Below are positions 1 through 6,586 of a DNA stretch of 43,436 bases, in pieces. The notes beneath the pieces were generated by a model, which saw only the letters and a list, made by a program, of their open reading frames with translations, made no database searches and was not told the origin of the DNA. Position numbers and translations under genes: made by a program. How positions within the stretch are numbered: the stretch's first letter is position 1; each line of letters opens with the position of its first letter. Source of the stretch: a virus; the IMG/VR virus record IMGVR_UViG_3300042987_002874, positions 1 to 43,436 of that record, one strand, 5' to 3'.

Positions 1-45
1 AAGACTTTAAAGATAGTTTTAAATCCACCTAAGTTTGATCAACTA

Positions 46-267
46 ATGACCCAACAATTTTCACCCGCTACACAAGCAGTGCTAGACGCCTTCCGTTCTA
101 GTTACACCGGCCAAGGTTGTCTTGCCGCCGCCCTTCGCGCTGCTGCGGATCAGGTGGTGCCGGATGACGCCGTTGAACCTCGCAATTACTTACCCATGGC
201 AATGGAGTGTCAGCGTATCCGCCGCGAACTCCTCGCTATCGCCGCCGAACTTGAAGCCGATGGCTGA
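46..267 (+). CDS. Small conserved cyanophage-type protein, paralogue 1
   Basis: A 73-residue soluble protein of unknown function. It shares its layout with the proteins at 522-716 and 731-976: an N-terminal FSPATQAVLDAF segment, a central AALRAAADQ helix and a C-terminal LLAIAAELEA helix. The three are therefore tandem paralogues. I associate this family with accessory regions of Synechococcus phages (recalled, not searched). The stop overlaps the start of the next gene at 260, which implies translational coupling. The 45 bases upstream show no clear Shine-Dalgarno sequence. Confidence 0.7.
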   Translation: MTQQFSPATQAVLDAFRSSYTGQGCLAAALRAAADQVVPDDAVEPRNYLPMAMECQRIRRELLAIAAELEADG

Positions 268-529
268 CACAAACCCACGCGATCTAATTGAAAGAATGTG
301 CGCATGCTTGCACGGGTGGAGCGTTTTATGGGGACCTGCGGCAAATTCGCCGACCCACATTCTCATTGATGAAGCCCGTCGCTACCTTGCACAGTCTGAG
401 CCCAAGTCGCCTATCCTGAAGGAGAAAGCGTTGGAAGTTCTTCGCCAGCTTGAGAATGGTGCGATTGCCGCAGGTGAACGCGCCGACACCATCCGCCGCG
501 CACTTGAACAACTCCCCGACAATGTCTGA
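260..529 (+). CDS. Small hypothetical protein with a LKEKALEVL...TIRRALEQLPD module
   Basis: An 89-residue protein starting at ATG 260, overlapping the preceding stop by 8 nt. Its C-terminal half (KSPILKEKALEVL, then ADTIRRALEQLPD) matches the C-terminus of the protein at 1914-2252 (PPSLKEQALKMLDD, then YYTIRCALESLPD). The two share a helical module of unknown function that I have the impression is common in Synechococcus phage proteins. It lies between two paralogues of a different family in a tight overlapping series. Longer forms starting upstream would run through the first gene, so 260 is preferred. Confidence 0.65.
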   Translation: MADTNPRDLIERMCACLHGWSVLWGPAANSPTHILIDEARRYLAQSEPKSPILKEKALEVLRQLENGAIAAGERADTIRRALEQLPDNV

Positions 530-716
530 ACTTTCACCTGCCGCACAAGCGGTTTTGGATGCCATCCGAGAAGTGTCCCCTGCACCGGCTGACGAGATTG
601 CCTCCGCCGCCCTGCGAGCTGCTGCGGATCAACTGGGCTATGGCGATGGGAGTGGCGACCCAATCATCAATGAGTATGAGCTTCTCGCCATTGCTGATGA
701 ACTTGAAGCCCAGTAA
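522..716 (+). CDS. Small conserved cyanophage-type protein, paralogue 2
   Basis: A 64-residue protein whose ATG overlaps the preceding stop (ATGTCTGA). It has the same SPAAQAVLDAIRE, AALRAAADQL and ELLAIADELEAQ blocks as the genes at 46 and 731. The middle, between the helices, is variable in sequence and length, as expected for diverging tandem duplicates. The function is unknown, and no cysteine clusters, signal peptide or membrane segment are visible. Confidence 0.7.
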   Translation: MSELSPAAQAVLDAIREVSPAPADEIASAALRAAADQLGYGDGSGDPIINEYELLAIADELEAQ

Positions 717-730
717 CCGCTTCCACTTCT

Positions 731-976
731 ATGCCTGAATTTTCACCACATGCACAAGCAATAAAAGATGCCGTGCTTGCGCTCTACTCTGACGAAAAAG
801 TCCAGAAGTTTGGATGGCGGCTTGATGTACGCACTGTTGCCGCCACACTGCGAGCTGCTGCAGATCTACTGAGTGCAGAAGTAAATGCACCAAAAGTAGA
901 TGGCAGCAAATACAACGGCCTTTGGCATTCTTACGATTTGCTCAATGCCATCGCTGACGAGCTTGAATCTCAGTAG
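731..976 (+). CDS. Small conserved cyanophage-type protein, paralogue 3
   Basis: An 81-residue third copy of the tandem family: FSPHAQAIKDAV at the N-terminus, ATLRAAADLL in the middle and LNAIADELESQ at the end. It is the longest of the three because of a longer linker before the last helix. It ends 3 nt before the stop of a convergent minus-strand gene. The function is unknown. Confidence 0.7.
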   Translation: MPEFSPHAQAIKDAVLALYSDEKVQKFGWRLDVRTVAATLRAAADLLSAEVNAPKVDGSKYNGLWHSYDLLNAIADELESQ

Positions 977-979
977 TCA

Positions 980-1096
980 CTAAAAGGTTGCAGCACTTTG
1001 TTTCTTCAGTTCCGTGACGGCATGCTTGGACTCCACATCCTTGCGTGCCAGCTTCTTTCGTTTGTCCACCAGGTAGACGATCAGTGCTTCGTTCAT
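980..1096 (-). CDS. 38-residue basic peptide, hypothetical
   Basis: A short minus-strand gene that reads MNEALIVYLVDKRKK followed by a charged helix and a stop. It is supported by a good Shine-Dalgarno sequence (GGAGG, about 10 nt upstream of the ATG) and by a 4-nt ATGA overlap with the DUF4278-like gene upstream of it, so the two form a coupled minus-strand pair between two plus-strand gene groups. The function is unknown. Confidence 0.55.
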   Translation of the reverse strand: MNEALIVYLVDKRKKLARKDVESKHAVTELKKQSAATF

Positions 1097-1245
1097 TTGA
1101 ATTGTCCTCCAGTGACGTAAGGAAAGTAGCAGATGTTACGGTAGGTCAGGCAAAGCCATGGACGGTGTGCTAAGTTCCACCATGCCTTGTCTGTCTTGGC
1201 CTGATCCTCTTGGTTGTATTTGCAACCACGATACGTTAACGTCAT
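1093..1245 (-). CDS. DUF4278-like small protein
   Basis: A 50-residue protein with LTYRG-x-x-Y at its N-terminus (MTLTYRGCKY) and a second LTYRN-x-x-Y copy near the C-terminus. The LTYRG..Y motif marks DUF4278, a small family that is widespread in cyanobacteria and of unknown function. I use the ATG at 1245, because the longer reading up to 1404 would add unrelated sequence before the motif. It is translationally coupled by ATGA to the 38-residue gene downstream. The family assignment is by motif only. Confidence 0.6.
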   Translation of the reverse strand: MTLTYRGCKYNQEDQAKTDKAWWNLAHRPWLCLTYRNICYFPYVTGGQFK

Positions 1246-1321
1246 GGCTTTAGTATCTATTGATACGGAAAGTATATGACGATTGATGTATATGATGTCG
1301 TTCACCATGTAACACAACACC

Positions 1322-1585
1322 ATGAACATGCTTGCCTCTTTTAAAATCCCTGTCACTCTTTGTTTAAGTTTTGAACAACAACAAGAAGCTCGAAAAGCAA
1401 TCAATACTTATTACCTCGGCGAAGCTGAGTGTAATTACTTAGATCTAGAAACCATGGGATATCTTCCAAAGCATCCTGAAAAAGAAACGCAAGAGTTTAA
1501 AAACGCTAGCAGGAACGTATCTACTGAATGGATTGAGTATGTAACTGTTGGACTTGACCACAACGGGTGTTTGTCTATCATCTAA
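1322..1585 (+). CDS. Hypothetical protein
   Basis: An 87-residue protein with no recognised domain. It is polar and probably helical (SFEQQQEARKAINTYY). The stop lies 1 nt before the ATG of the next gene, so they are probably co-transcribed. It starts after an AT-rich divergent intergenic stretch (1246-1321) that presumably holds promoters for both directions, but I could not settle on one. Confidence 0.55.
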   Translation: MNMLASFKIPVTLCLSFEQQQEARKAINTYYLGEAECNYLDLETMGYLPKHPEKETQEFKNASRNVSTEWIEYVTVGLDHNGCLSII

Positions 1586-1586
1586 A

Positions 1587-1889
1587 ATGAAAGGATTTAG
1601 TTCAACTCAACAACAAACAAAGTTGGCATTCTATTGGGTTGCGTCCTACACCAAAGACAATGAAGATGAACCCATTGACATTCACAAAAAGATCTTGACT
1701 TATAAACCAGGTCAAGATAAAGATGCCTTGATGACTAAGTACTGTCATTCAATCATGAAGATTAACAAAAACATATGGGAGATCCTGGTGCACCAGGGTC
1801 CATCAGAAGTTCCTGATACTGGTGATCAAATTGTGATCCGTGTATCAAGAGAACCGTTTAAAGGATGTATCCGCATGAACAACAAGTAA
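1587..1889 (+). CDS. Hypothetical protein
   Basis: A 100-residue protein starting at ATG 1587, immediately after the previous stop. It has no recognised motif. The second half (IWEILVHQGPSEVPDTGDQIVIRVS) looks like beta structure. A longer reading from 1548 would overlap the preceding gene and is not preferred. Confidence 0.55.
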   Translation: MKGFSSTQQQTKLAFYWVASYTKDNEDEPIDIHKKILTYKPGQDKDALMTKYCHSIMKINKNIWEILVHQGPSEVPDTGDQIVIRVSREPFKGCIRMNNK

Positions 1890-1913
1890 CTCTACACACT
1901 ACGAGGTTAAACA

Positions 1914-2252
1914 ATGACTCAAGAACACCCGATTACTCCGCCAGAAAAACTAGTAGATCAATGGAACGAAGCTTGGATTGATGCCAAGGTTAAACACGAA
2001 GGACTTGTAACTTTCATTGCTACCCAAGCTGCCCGCTGGGGCGCTGATCAGGAGCTGGAGGCGTGCGTGGAGTGGGCATCTTGTTTCAACTACGACGACT
2101 ACCGCTATGATGAAGTTCTTCGTGACATCCGCCGTAGCCCCGAGCCGCCGAGCTTGAAAGAGCAGGCCCTGAAAATGCTGGATGACGTGGAACGGTTTAC
2201 GGAAGGTGACTACTACACCATTCGTTGCGCTCTTGAATCCCTGCCCGATTAG
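1914..2252 (+). CDS. Small cyanophage-type protein, paralogue of the 260-529 gene
   Basis: A 112-residue protein. The N-terminus reads MTQEHPITPPEKLVDQW, followed by a QAARWGADQELEACVEW segment and the C-terminal LKEQALKMLDD...TIRCALESLPD module shared with the gene at 260. I recognise this architecture as frequent in Synechococcus phages (from memory). The function is unknown. A CGAGG sequence about 10 nt upstream is a possible ribosome-binding site. Confidence 0.75.
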   Translation: MTQEHPITPPEKLVDQWNEAWIDAKVKHEGLVTFIATQAARWGADQELEACVEWASCFNYDDYRYDEVLRDIRRSPEPPSLKEQALKMLDDVERFTEGDYYTIRCALESLPD

Positions 2253-2284
2253 TCCGATCAACTAATCTTCCCGTACAGGAAGAT

Positions 2285-2312
2285 GGACCTGAGCACGTCC
2301 TAAAACTACTCA
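2285..2312 (+). ncRNA. Candidate H-type RNA pseudoknot, copy A
   Basis: One of four matching 28-nt intergenic elements. Stem 1 is GGAC (2285-2288) with GTCC (2297-2300). Stem 2 is TGAGCA (2290-2295) with TACTCA (2307-2312), four outer pairs plus one pair beyond a C-A mismatch. The third loop is TAAAAC (2301-2306). Stem 1 differs from the other three copies (CGTC/GACG) but stays complementary. Segment lengths are identical to the other copies. It lies 35 nt upstream of the GP88-like gene and is the most divergent copy. Confidence 0.55.
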
Positions 2313-2347
2313 TTAATTTTTCTAATCAATCAACTCAACTCAACACC

Positions 2348-3109
2348 ATGAAACTTCTCAAGTTTTCCACAGGTAACGGCAAGCTCAAGAATCGTTTGAT
2401 CTTCAACATTCCAGCGGGCTATGCCTGTCCGCACGCTGGTGTTTGTAAGACCATGGCTGATCGAGTCACCGGCAAGATCATGGATCTACCTCAGTTCACT
2501 GGCACACAAGCAGATGAGTACCGCTGCTTTGCTGCCATGGCAGAGACCAGGTCGACCGTGCGTGAAGCTCGCTGGCACAACTGGGATCTGTTGCGTGAAA
2601 CCATTCACATGAATGGGAACCAGGCCATGCTCCTACGTGATTTGATCGACATGTCCCTGTTGATGCAGCCAGTTAAGAAACTGATTCGCATCCATGAGAG
2701 TGGAGACTTTTGGGCAGAGAACTACATGCGTGCATGGCTCATGGTTGCACAAGAACGTCCCAACCAAACTTTCTATGCTTATACCAAGTCTCTGGGTATG
2801 TGGCTGAACCTTAAGGACATCATCCCATCTAACTTTTATCTCACTGCGTCGCAAGGCGGGACGCTCGACTACCTCATCCCTAAATACCCTGAGGTGTTCC
2901 AGCGCATTGCTTATGTGGTTTACACAGAAGAGGAGGCGCAAGAGCGTGGGCTAGAGATTGATCATGACGACAGCCACTGCCTTGGTGACAAGCCCTTCGC
3001 ACTCTTGGTCCATGGCTCCCAAAGGGCTGGGTCTGCTGCGATGAAAGCTTTGACGCAGCGGAAGAAGGAAGGTCGTTTCATAGGCTACGGTAAATCAAAT
3101 CACAAATAA
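2348..3109 (+). CDS. GP88-like phage protein
   Basis: A 253-residue protein resembling the phage gene product 88 family. It opens LLKFSTGNGKLKNR, has a cysteine-rich ACPHAGVCKTMAD segment and an RCFAAMAE segment, then RIHESGDFWAENYMRAW and TFYAYTKSL, which are the recognisable family blocks. The conserved cysteines suggest metal binding, and the biochemical role is not established to my knowledge. The leader upstream is CA-rich (CAACTCAACTCAACACC) without a Shine-Dalgarno sequence, and it follows pseudoknot copy A. Confidence 0.75.
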   Translation: MKLLKFSTGNGKLKNRLIFNIPAGYACPHAGVCKTMADRVTGKIMDLPQFTGTQADEYRCFAAMAETRSTVREARWHNWDLLRETIHMNGNQAMLLRDLIDMSLLMQPVKKLIRIHESGDFWAENYMRAWLMVAQERPNQTFYAYTKSLGMWLNLKDIIPSNFYLTASQGGTLDYLIPKYPEVFQRIAYVVYTEEEAQERGLEIDHDDSHCLGDKPFALLVHGSQRAGSAAMKALTQRKKEGRFIGYGKSNHK

Positions 3110-3121
3110 ATCTGTAGGGAC

Positions 3122-3149
3122 TTGCGGGTCAGGTGAAATCGGATAGTAT
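3122..3149 (+). promoter_or_regulatory. Possible sigma-70-type promoter
   Basis: TTGCGG (3122-3127) is separated by 16 nt from TAGTAT (3144-3149), a plausible -35/-10 pair upstream of the gene at 3172 and the DNA polymerase. It overlaps a strong nested inverted repeat, which may be the real functional element. Low certainty. Confidence 0.35.
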
Positions 3150-3171
3150 GCATCCGTCTTTTATCTGACCC
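3126..3171 (+). promoter_or_regulatory. Nested hairpin abutting a start codon
   Basis: GGGTCAG (3126-3132) pairs perfectly with CTGACCC (3165-3171), whose last base touches the ATG at 3172. Inside it CGGAT (3140-3144) pairs with ATCCG (3151-3155) around a 7-nt loop. If transcribed, the folded leader would place the start codon directly at the base of a 7-bp stem. This suggests control of translation of the operon containing the DNA polymerase, or an operator if it acts as DNA. Confidence 0.5.
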
Positions 3172-3405
3172 ATGAGTTACATCATTGCTTGTTGGCGGTG
3201 GGGTACACCGCATGCCATCACCGCTAACAAAGAAACCAATCAGTTTGAGTTGATTCCACTAGACTCTGATGTAGCTTTAAACAAGATCTTTTCTCATCCG
3301 TATCGTGCGGGTGCACAACAGATCTTGACGTGGATCAACGACAACGATGAAGACCTTGCCTGTAAAGAACTCTCAATTCAAGATGAGTCCAGATTCCGTA
3401 AGTGA
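3172..3405 (+). CDS. Hypothetical protein upstream of DNA polymerase
   Basis: A 77-residue protein of unknown function starting directly after the nested hairpin. It has no recognised domain. Its 3' end overlaps the polymerase gene by 23 nt (or 59 nt if the polymerase starts at 3347), so the two are translationally linked. Confidence 0.6.
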   Translation: MSYIIACWRWGTPHAITANKETNQFELIPLDSDVALNKIFSHPYRAGAQQILTWINDNDEDLACKELSIQDESRFRK

Positions 3406-5206
3406 CAAGTACTTGGTCTTTGACTTGGAGTCTGATGGGCTTTATGACAAGGTCACCAAAATCCATTGCATTGTCATCCATGACATTACAGCCAACCAAA
3501 CTTCTAGCTATGGGCCTGATTGCATTGCTGATGCTCTTGCTCATTTGGCAACCGCTGATGTTTTGATCGGCCACAACATTTGTTTCTATGACGTACCAGT
3601 TCTGCAAAAACTGCATGCATTTGACTGCAAAGCACGCATCATTGACACACTCATCTGCACACGTTTGATCTGGCCCAAGGAAAAACTCTATGACCTTGAC
3701 GTCGAACAATATCCGCAGGTTCCACCGAACCTACGTGGATCCGCATCGCTTAAGACCTGGGGATGGCGATTGGCCGATCACAAGATCAACTTCAAAGACT
3801 TCTCTGAATATTCTGAAGAGATGCTTGCGTACTGCAAACAGGACGTTGCAGTTACCACAAAACTCTGGGCGCACATCGTTAAGGAACACTATCCAGAACC
3901 AGCTCTCAAGCTGGAACATGACTTTGCTCACGCCATTAACAAACAGATTAGGGCAGGTGTTCCTTTTGATGTGGATGCATGTCTTGATCTCGTGGATGAT
4001 CTACGAGCAAAACAAACACAACTTGAAGCACACTTGAAGGAGATTTTCCCACCACTTGAACACCGCACTTGGTTTACACCCAGGGTTAATAACAAGAGTC
4101 GTGGTTATGTCAAAGGAGTTCCATTTGAAAAAGTACGACTCGAGGAATTCAATCCTGGATCTCGTGACCAGATTGTTAATCGACTTAAGGCAAAGTACGG
4201 ATGGAAACCAGAGAAGACAACTGAGAAAGGAAATCCAATCCTTAATGATGAGGTGTTAGAGCAACTGCCATATCCAGAAGCCAAACCTCTGGCAGAATAC
4301 ATGCTTATCACAAAACGCCTTGGTCAGATTGCAGATGGAAACAATTCTTGGCTCAAGTTGGTTAACAATGATACTGGTCGAATGCACGGTGACGTTGTTA
4401 CTAATGGCTGTATCACTGGCCGTGCTAGTCACAAATACCCAAACATGGGTCAAGTTCCAGCAGGCTATTCGCCATACGGTAAAGAATGTCGTTCTTTGTT
4501 TCATGCACCGCAAGGATGGGACATGATTGGTATTGATGCGAAAGCATTAGAGCTGCGTTGTCTTGCTGGTTACCTTGCCCTATGGGATGGCGGTGAGTAC
4601 GCACGTGTTGTTACTGATCCAGATATTGACATTCATGTATACAACCAAGAGAGGTTTGGTGTGGCGACCAGGGATATCAGCAAGCGTTTGCTGTATGCAG
4701 TGTTGTATGGCGCAGGTCACCTGAAGGCCGGTACTATTGTGGATCCGAATGAAAAAGATGAAGATAAGTTGCGTGAACTAGGAAGAACTGCAATTAATTC
4801 ATTCATGACTGGTGTGCCAGCATTGAAGAAACTGAAGCAGCAGATCGATAGTTACATCACGCATCGTGGGTATCTTATTGGTTTGGATAAACGCATCTTG
4901 TATTGCCGCTCTGCATTCAAAGGATTGAATGTGTTGTTGCAATCAGCGGGTGCAATCCTGATGAAACAAGTTGTTGTGAACATTCATAACAACATTGAGT
5001 CTGCCCTGTCTCTGCCCCATGGGCAGAGTTGGGAACAAGTGTTGATGGTGCATGACGAGGTACAACTTGTCTGTAATCCTCAATACACAGAACGCATCAG
5101 GGACCAGGCCATGCGTGCATTCCCACAAGCACAGAAATTCTTTGGTTTTCAATGCGAGATTGAAGGCGACTCTCGTGTAGGATCCTCATGGGCTGAAACG
5201 CATTGA
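3383..5206 (+). CDS. Family-A (T7-like) DNA polymerase with 3'-5' exonuclease
   Basis: Replicative DNA polymerase. Counting from the alternative ATG at 3347, the exonuclease motif I is FDLESDG (Asp26, Glu28), exo II is LIGHNICFYDVP and exo III is YCKQDVAVTT. The polymerase palm motif A is IDAKALELRCLAG (Asp397), motif B is RDISKRLLYAVLYGAG (Lys446, Tyr450) and motif C is VHDEVQ (His569, Asp570, Glu571). All catalytic residues are present. Tyr450 aligns with T7 Tyr526, the Pol I 762 position. At about 607-619 residues it is shorter than T7 gp5 (704), so the thioredoxin-binding insertion is probably absent (inferred from length). I prefer ATG 3383 because it reduces overlap with the upstream gene, but 3347 cannot be excluded. 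Confidence 0.95.
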   Translation: MSPDSVSDKYLVFDLESDGLYDKVTKIHCIVIHDITANQTSSYGPDCIADALAHLATADVLIGHNICFYDVPVLQKLHAFDCKARIIDTLICTRLIWPKEKLYDLDVEQYPQVPPNLRGSASLKTWGWRLADHKINFKDFSEYSEEMLAYCKQDVAVTTKLWAHIVKEHYPEPALKLEHDFAHAINKQIRAGVPFDVDACLDLVDDLRAKQTQLEAHLKEIFPPLEHRTWFTPRVNNKSRGYVKGVPFEKVRLEEFNPGSRDQIVNRLKAKYGWKPEKTTEKGNPILNDEVLEQLPYPEAKPLAEYMLITKRLGQIADGNNSWLKLVNNDTGRMHGDVVTNGCITGRASHKYPNMGQVPAGYSPYGKECRSLFHAPQGWDMIGIDAKALELRCLAGYLALWDGGEYARVVTDPDIDIHVYNQERFGVATRDISKRLLYAVLYGAGHLKAGTIVDPNEKDEDKLRELGRTAINSFMTGVPALKKLKQQIDSYITHRGYLIGLDKRILYCRSAFKGLNVLLQSAGAILMKQVVVNIHNNIESALSLPHGQSWEQVLMVHDEVQLVCNPQYTERIRDQAMRAFPQAQKFFGFQCEIEGDSRVGSSWAETH

Positions 5207-5211
5207 TTACG

Positions 5212-5239
5212 CGTCCTAGGTATGACGTTAAACTGCCTT
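5212..5239 (+). ncRNA. Candidate H-type RNA pseudoknot, copy B (upstream of SSB gene)
   Basis: Stem 1 is CGTC (5212-5215) with GACG (5224-5227). Stem 2 is AGGTA (5218-5222) with TGCCT (5234-5238), including one G-U pair. The third loop is TTAAAC (5228-5233). Single-nucleotide junctions C5216 and T5223 match the other copies. The element begins 6 nt after the polymerase stop and ends 20 nt before the SSB start codon. T4 gene 32 mRNA likewise carries a 5' pseudoknot bound by its own SSB, so autogenous control is a reasonable hypothesis. Confidence 0.6.
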
Positions 5240-5259
5240 AACACTTCACATCTGATCTC

Positions 5260-6075
5260 ATGAATTACGTTGACGTTTGCGCCATCCTTAACGAGAAGCC
5301 TCGTGAGGTATACACCAGTGCAACTTCATCTAATCTCTGTGCGGAAGTCATGCTTCCGCCTGTTGGTAACAAAGCTCCTACACTCCTGACATTCCATGTT
5401 TACGGGAAAGCCTGCGACAAATTCAAAGAGTTTGACAAAGGAAGCCGTATCTATATTCACGGCGCCAAGCTACGGTTTGATCTCGAATCAAAGGCGTACT
5501 CGCTCCATGGAGGAGTTATTGCTCAAGTTACTGAAGCATTCCCTGTCCTCAACGATGTGATCTTGACGGGACGTTGCATCAAAGACATTGATCAAACAGA
5601 TGCACGTGCCTTCAAGACAACGGCAGATGGTTTGATGATTGCTAATCAAACAATCTCTGTTAACACAGGACGCAACCAAGCTGATCTGTTTAACTTCTAT
5701 GCCATCAATACGGCACAAGATAAGTTAAACCAAGCGGAACTTCTTGTTAACTTTACGCGTAAAGGAACTGGCATCACCATCCGTGGTCGACTGGTGACCG
5801 ACGCATGGACGGACAAGGAGTCCCAGCAGCGCCGCAGTATCACCAAGATTCAGTTGGTGCAGATGACCTTGGCTCCCAAGAGCGGTGAGTCTCAACCGAA
5901 ATCTGTGGCATCCCAGACAACCGTGGCATCCACCGATAACGTTGCTAGCCTATGGGGAGGCAAAACCGTTGAGGAATCAACGGATCCTTGGACCCAAACC
6001 TCAGGTGGTGGCCTGCCTGACCTCCCTGGTCAGTACGGCAGCACACCCAACTTTGATGATGAACCTCCCTTCTAA
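5260..6075 (+). CDS. Single-stranded DNA-binding protein with two OB folds
   Basis: A 271-residue protein. Residues about 1-95 and about 97-205 each read as an OB fold: a first beta-barrel ending SLHGGVIAQVTEAF, then a second starting VILTGRCIKDIDQTD and ending RSITKIQLVQMTL. A flexible Gly/Ser/Thr-rich tail follows and ends in FDDEPPF, which resembles the acidic C-terminal tip of bacterial SSB (DDDIPF) that recruits partner proteins. It follows DNA polymerase, fitting a replisome role. The start codon lacks a Shine-Dalgarno sequence and is preceded by pseudoknot copy B. Assignment rests on the fold pattern and the tail. Confidence 0.7.
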   Translation: MNYVDVCAILNEKPREVYTSATSSNLCAEVMLPPVGNKAPTLLTFHVYGKACDKFKEFDKGSRIYIHGAKLRFDLESKAYSLHGGVIAQVTEAFPVLNDVILTGRCIKDIDQTDARAFKTTADGLMIANQTISVNTGRNQADLFNFYAINTAQDKLNQAELLVNFTRKGTGITIRGRLVTDAWTDKESQQRRSITKIQLVQMTLAPKSGESQPKSVASQTTVASTDNVASLWGGKTVEESTDPWTQTSGGGLPDLPGQYGSTPNFDDEPPF

Positions 6076-6079
6076 TCCA

Positions 6080-6310
6080 ATGACACTTCAACTTGATTTT
6101 AAAAACTCAGATCTTCTTTCTTTAGAAGACGCTATTGCCTACGAATTCTTCATGGAAAGTGTGGGCCAAACAATGAACAGTGCCCATGAAAATGAAATGG
6201 ACATTATGGAAGCACTTGTAAAACTTGCAAAGGCTTCTTACATGGTTGCAAGCATTTTTTGTGAAGCACGTTCACTTTACTCACAACAAGATAATGACAG
6301 CAACACATGA
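6080..6310 (+). CDS. Hypothetical protein
   Basis: A 76-residue helical, acidic protein starting 4 nt after the SSB stop. It has no recognised domain. The pattern (LEDAIAYEFFMESVGQTMN, IMEALVKLAKASYMVASIF) suggests two amphipathic helices. Its 3' end overlaps the next gene by 17 nt. Confidence 0.6.
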   Translation: MTLQLDFKNSDLLSLEDAIAYEFFMESVGQTMNSAHENEMDIMEALVKLAKASYMVASIFCEARSLYSQQDNDSNT

Positions 6311-6533
6311 TCAGTTTACTCTCCTCTACGAGGATGAGCACACCAAACTTCTTTATGAATTCAAAGCACTTGTTGCTGATGATGTAATCAACCACCTTGT
6401 GGATTTCCTCAAGGGTTGTGGGTACATGGAAAGCAGTATCTTTGAATGCATGAAGGAATCCTCTGAGGCGTATTTCGATTCATTAAGTACCCAGCAGTAC
6501 GTGATGAAATGGGACAAGCCTGATCCAGAATAA
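6294..6533 (+). CDS. Hypothetical protein
   Basis: A 79-residue acidic, helical protein of unknown function. ATG 6294 is chosen because it is the first start compatible with a short overlap with the upstream gene. It ends 6 nt before pseudoknot copy C. Confidence 0.6.
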   Translation: MTATHDQFTLLYEDEHTKLLYEFKALVADDVINHLVDFLKGCGYMESSIFECMKESSEAYFDSLSTQQYVMKWDKPDPE

Positions 6534-6538
6534 GGATC

Positions 6539-6566
6539 CGTCCTGAGCATGACGTTAAACTGCTCA
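6539..6566 (+). ncRNA. Candidate H-type RNA pseudoknot, copy C
   Basis: The clearest copy. Stem 1 is CGTC (6539-6542) with GACG (6551-6554). Stem 2 is a perfect 6-bp TGAGCA (6544-6549) with TGCTCA (6561-6566). The third loop is TTAAAC (6555-6560), with single-nucleotide junctions C6543 and T6550. It starts 6 nt after the preceding stop and ends 20 nt before ATG 6587. Confidence 0.65.
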
Positions 6567-6586
6567 TTCCCGACTACGAAACAACC

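Noticed and set aside
1228-1250. ATGACGTTAACG on the minus strand, similar to the loop of the four-copy pseudoknot
   Set aside because: It is the start codon region of the DUF4278-like gene; no upstream CGTC arm and no second stem are present, so it does not fit the element.
1097-1404. Minus-strand reading extended to a 103-residue protein
   Set aside because: Only the last 50 residues carry the LTYRG motif. The upstream part overlaps the plus-strand gene at 1322 and looks non-coding, so I used the start at 1245.
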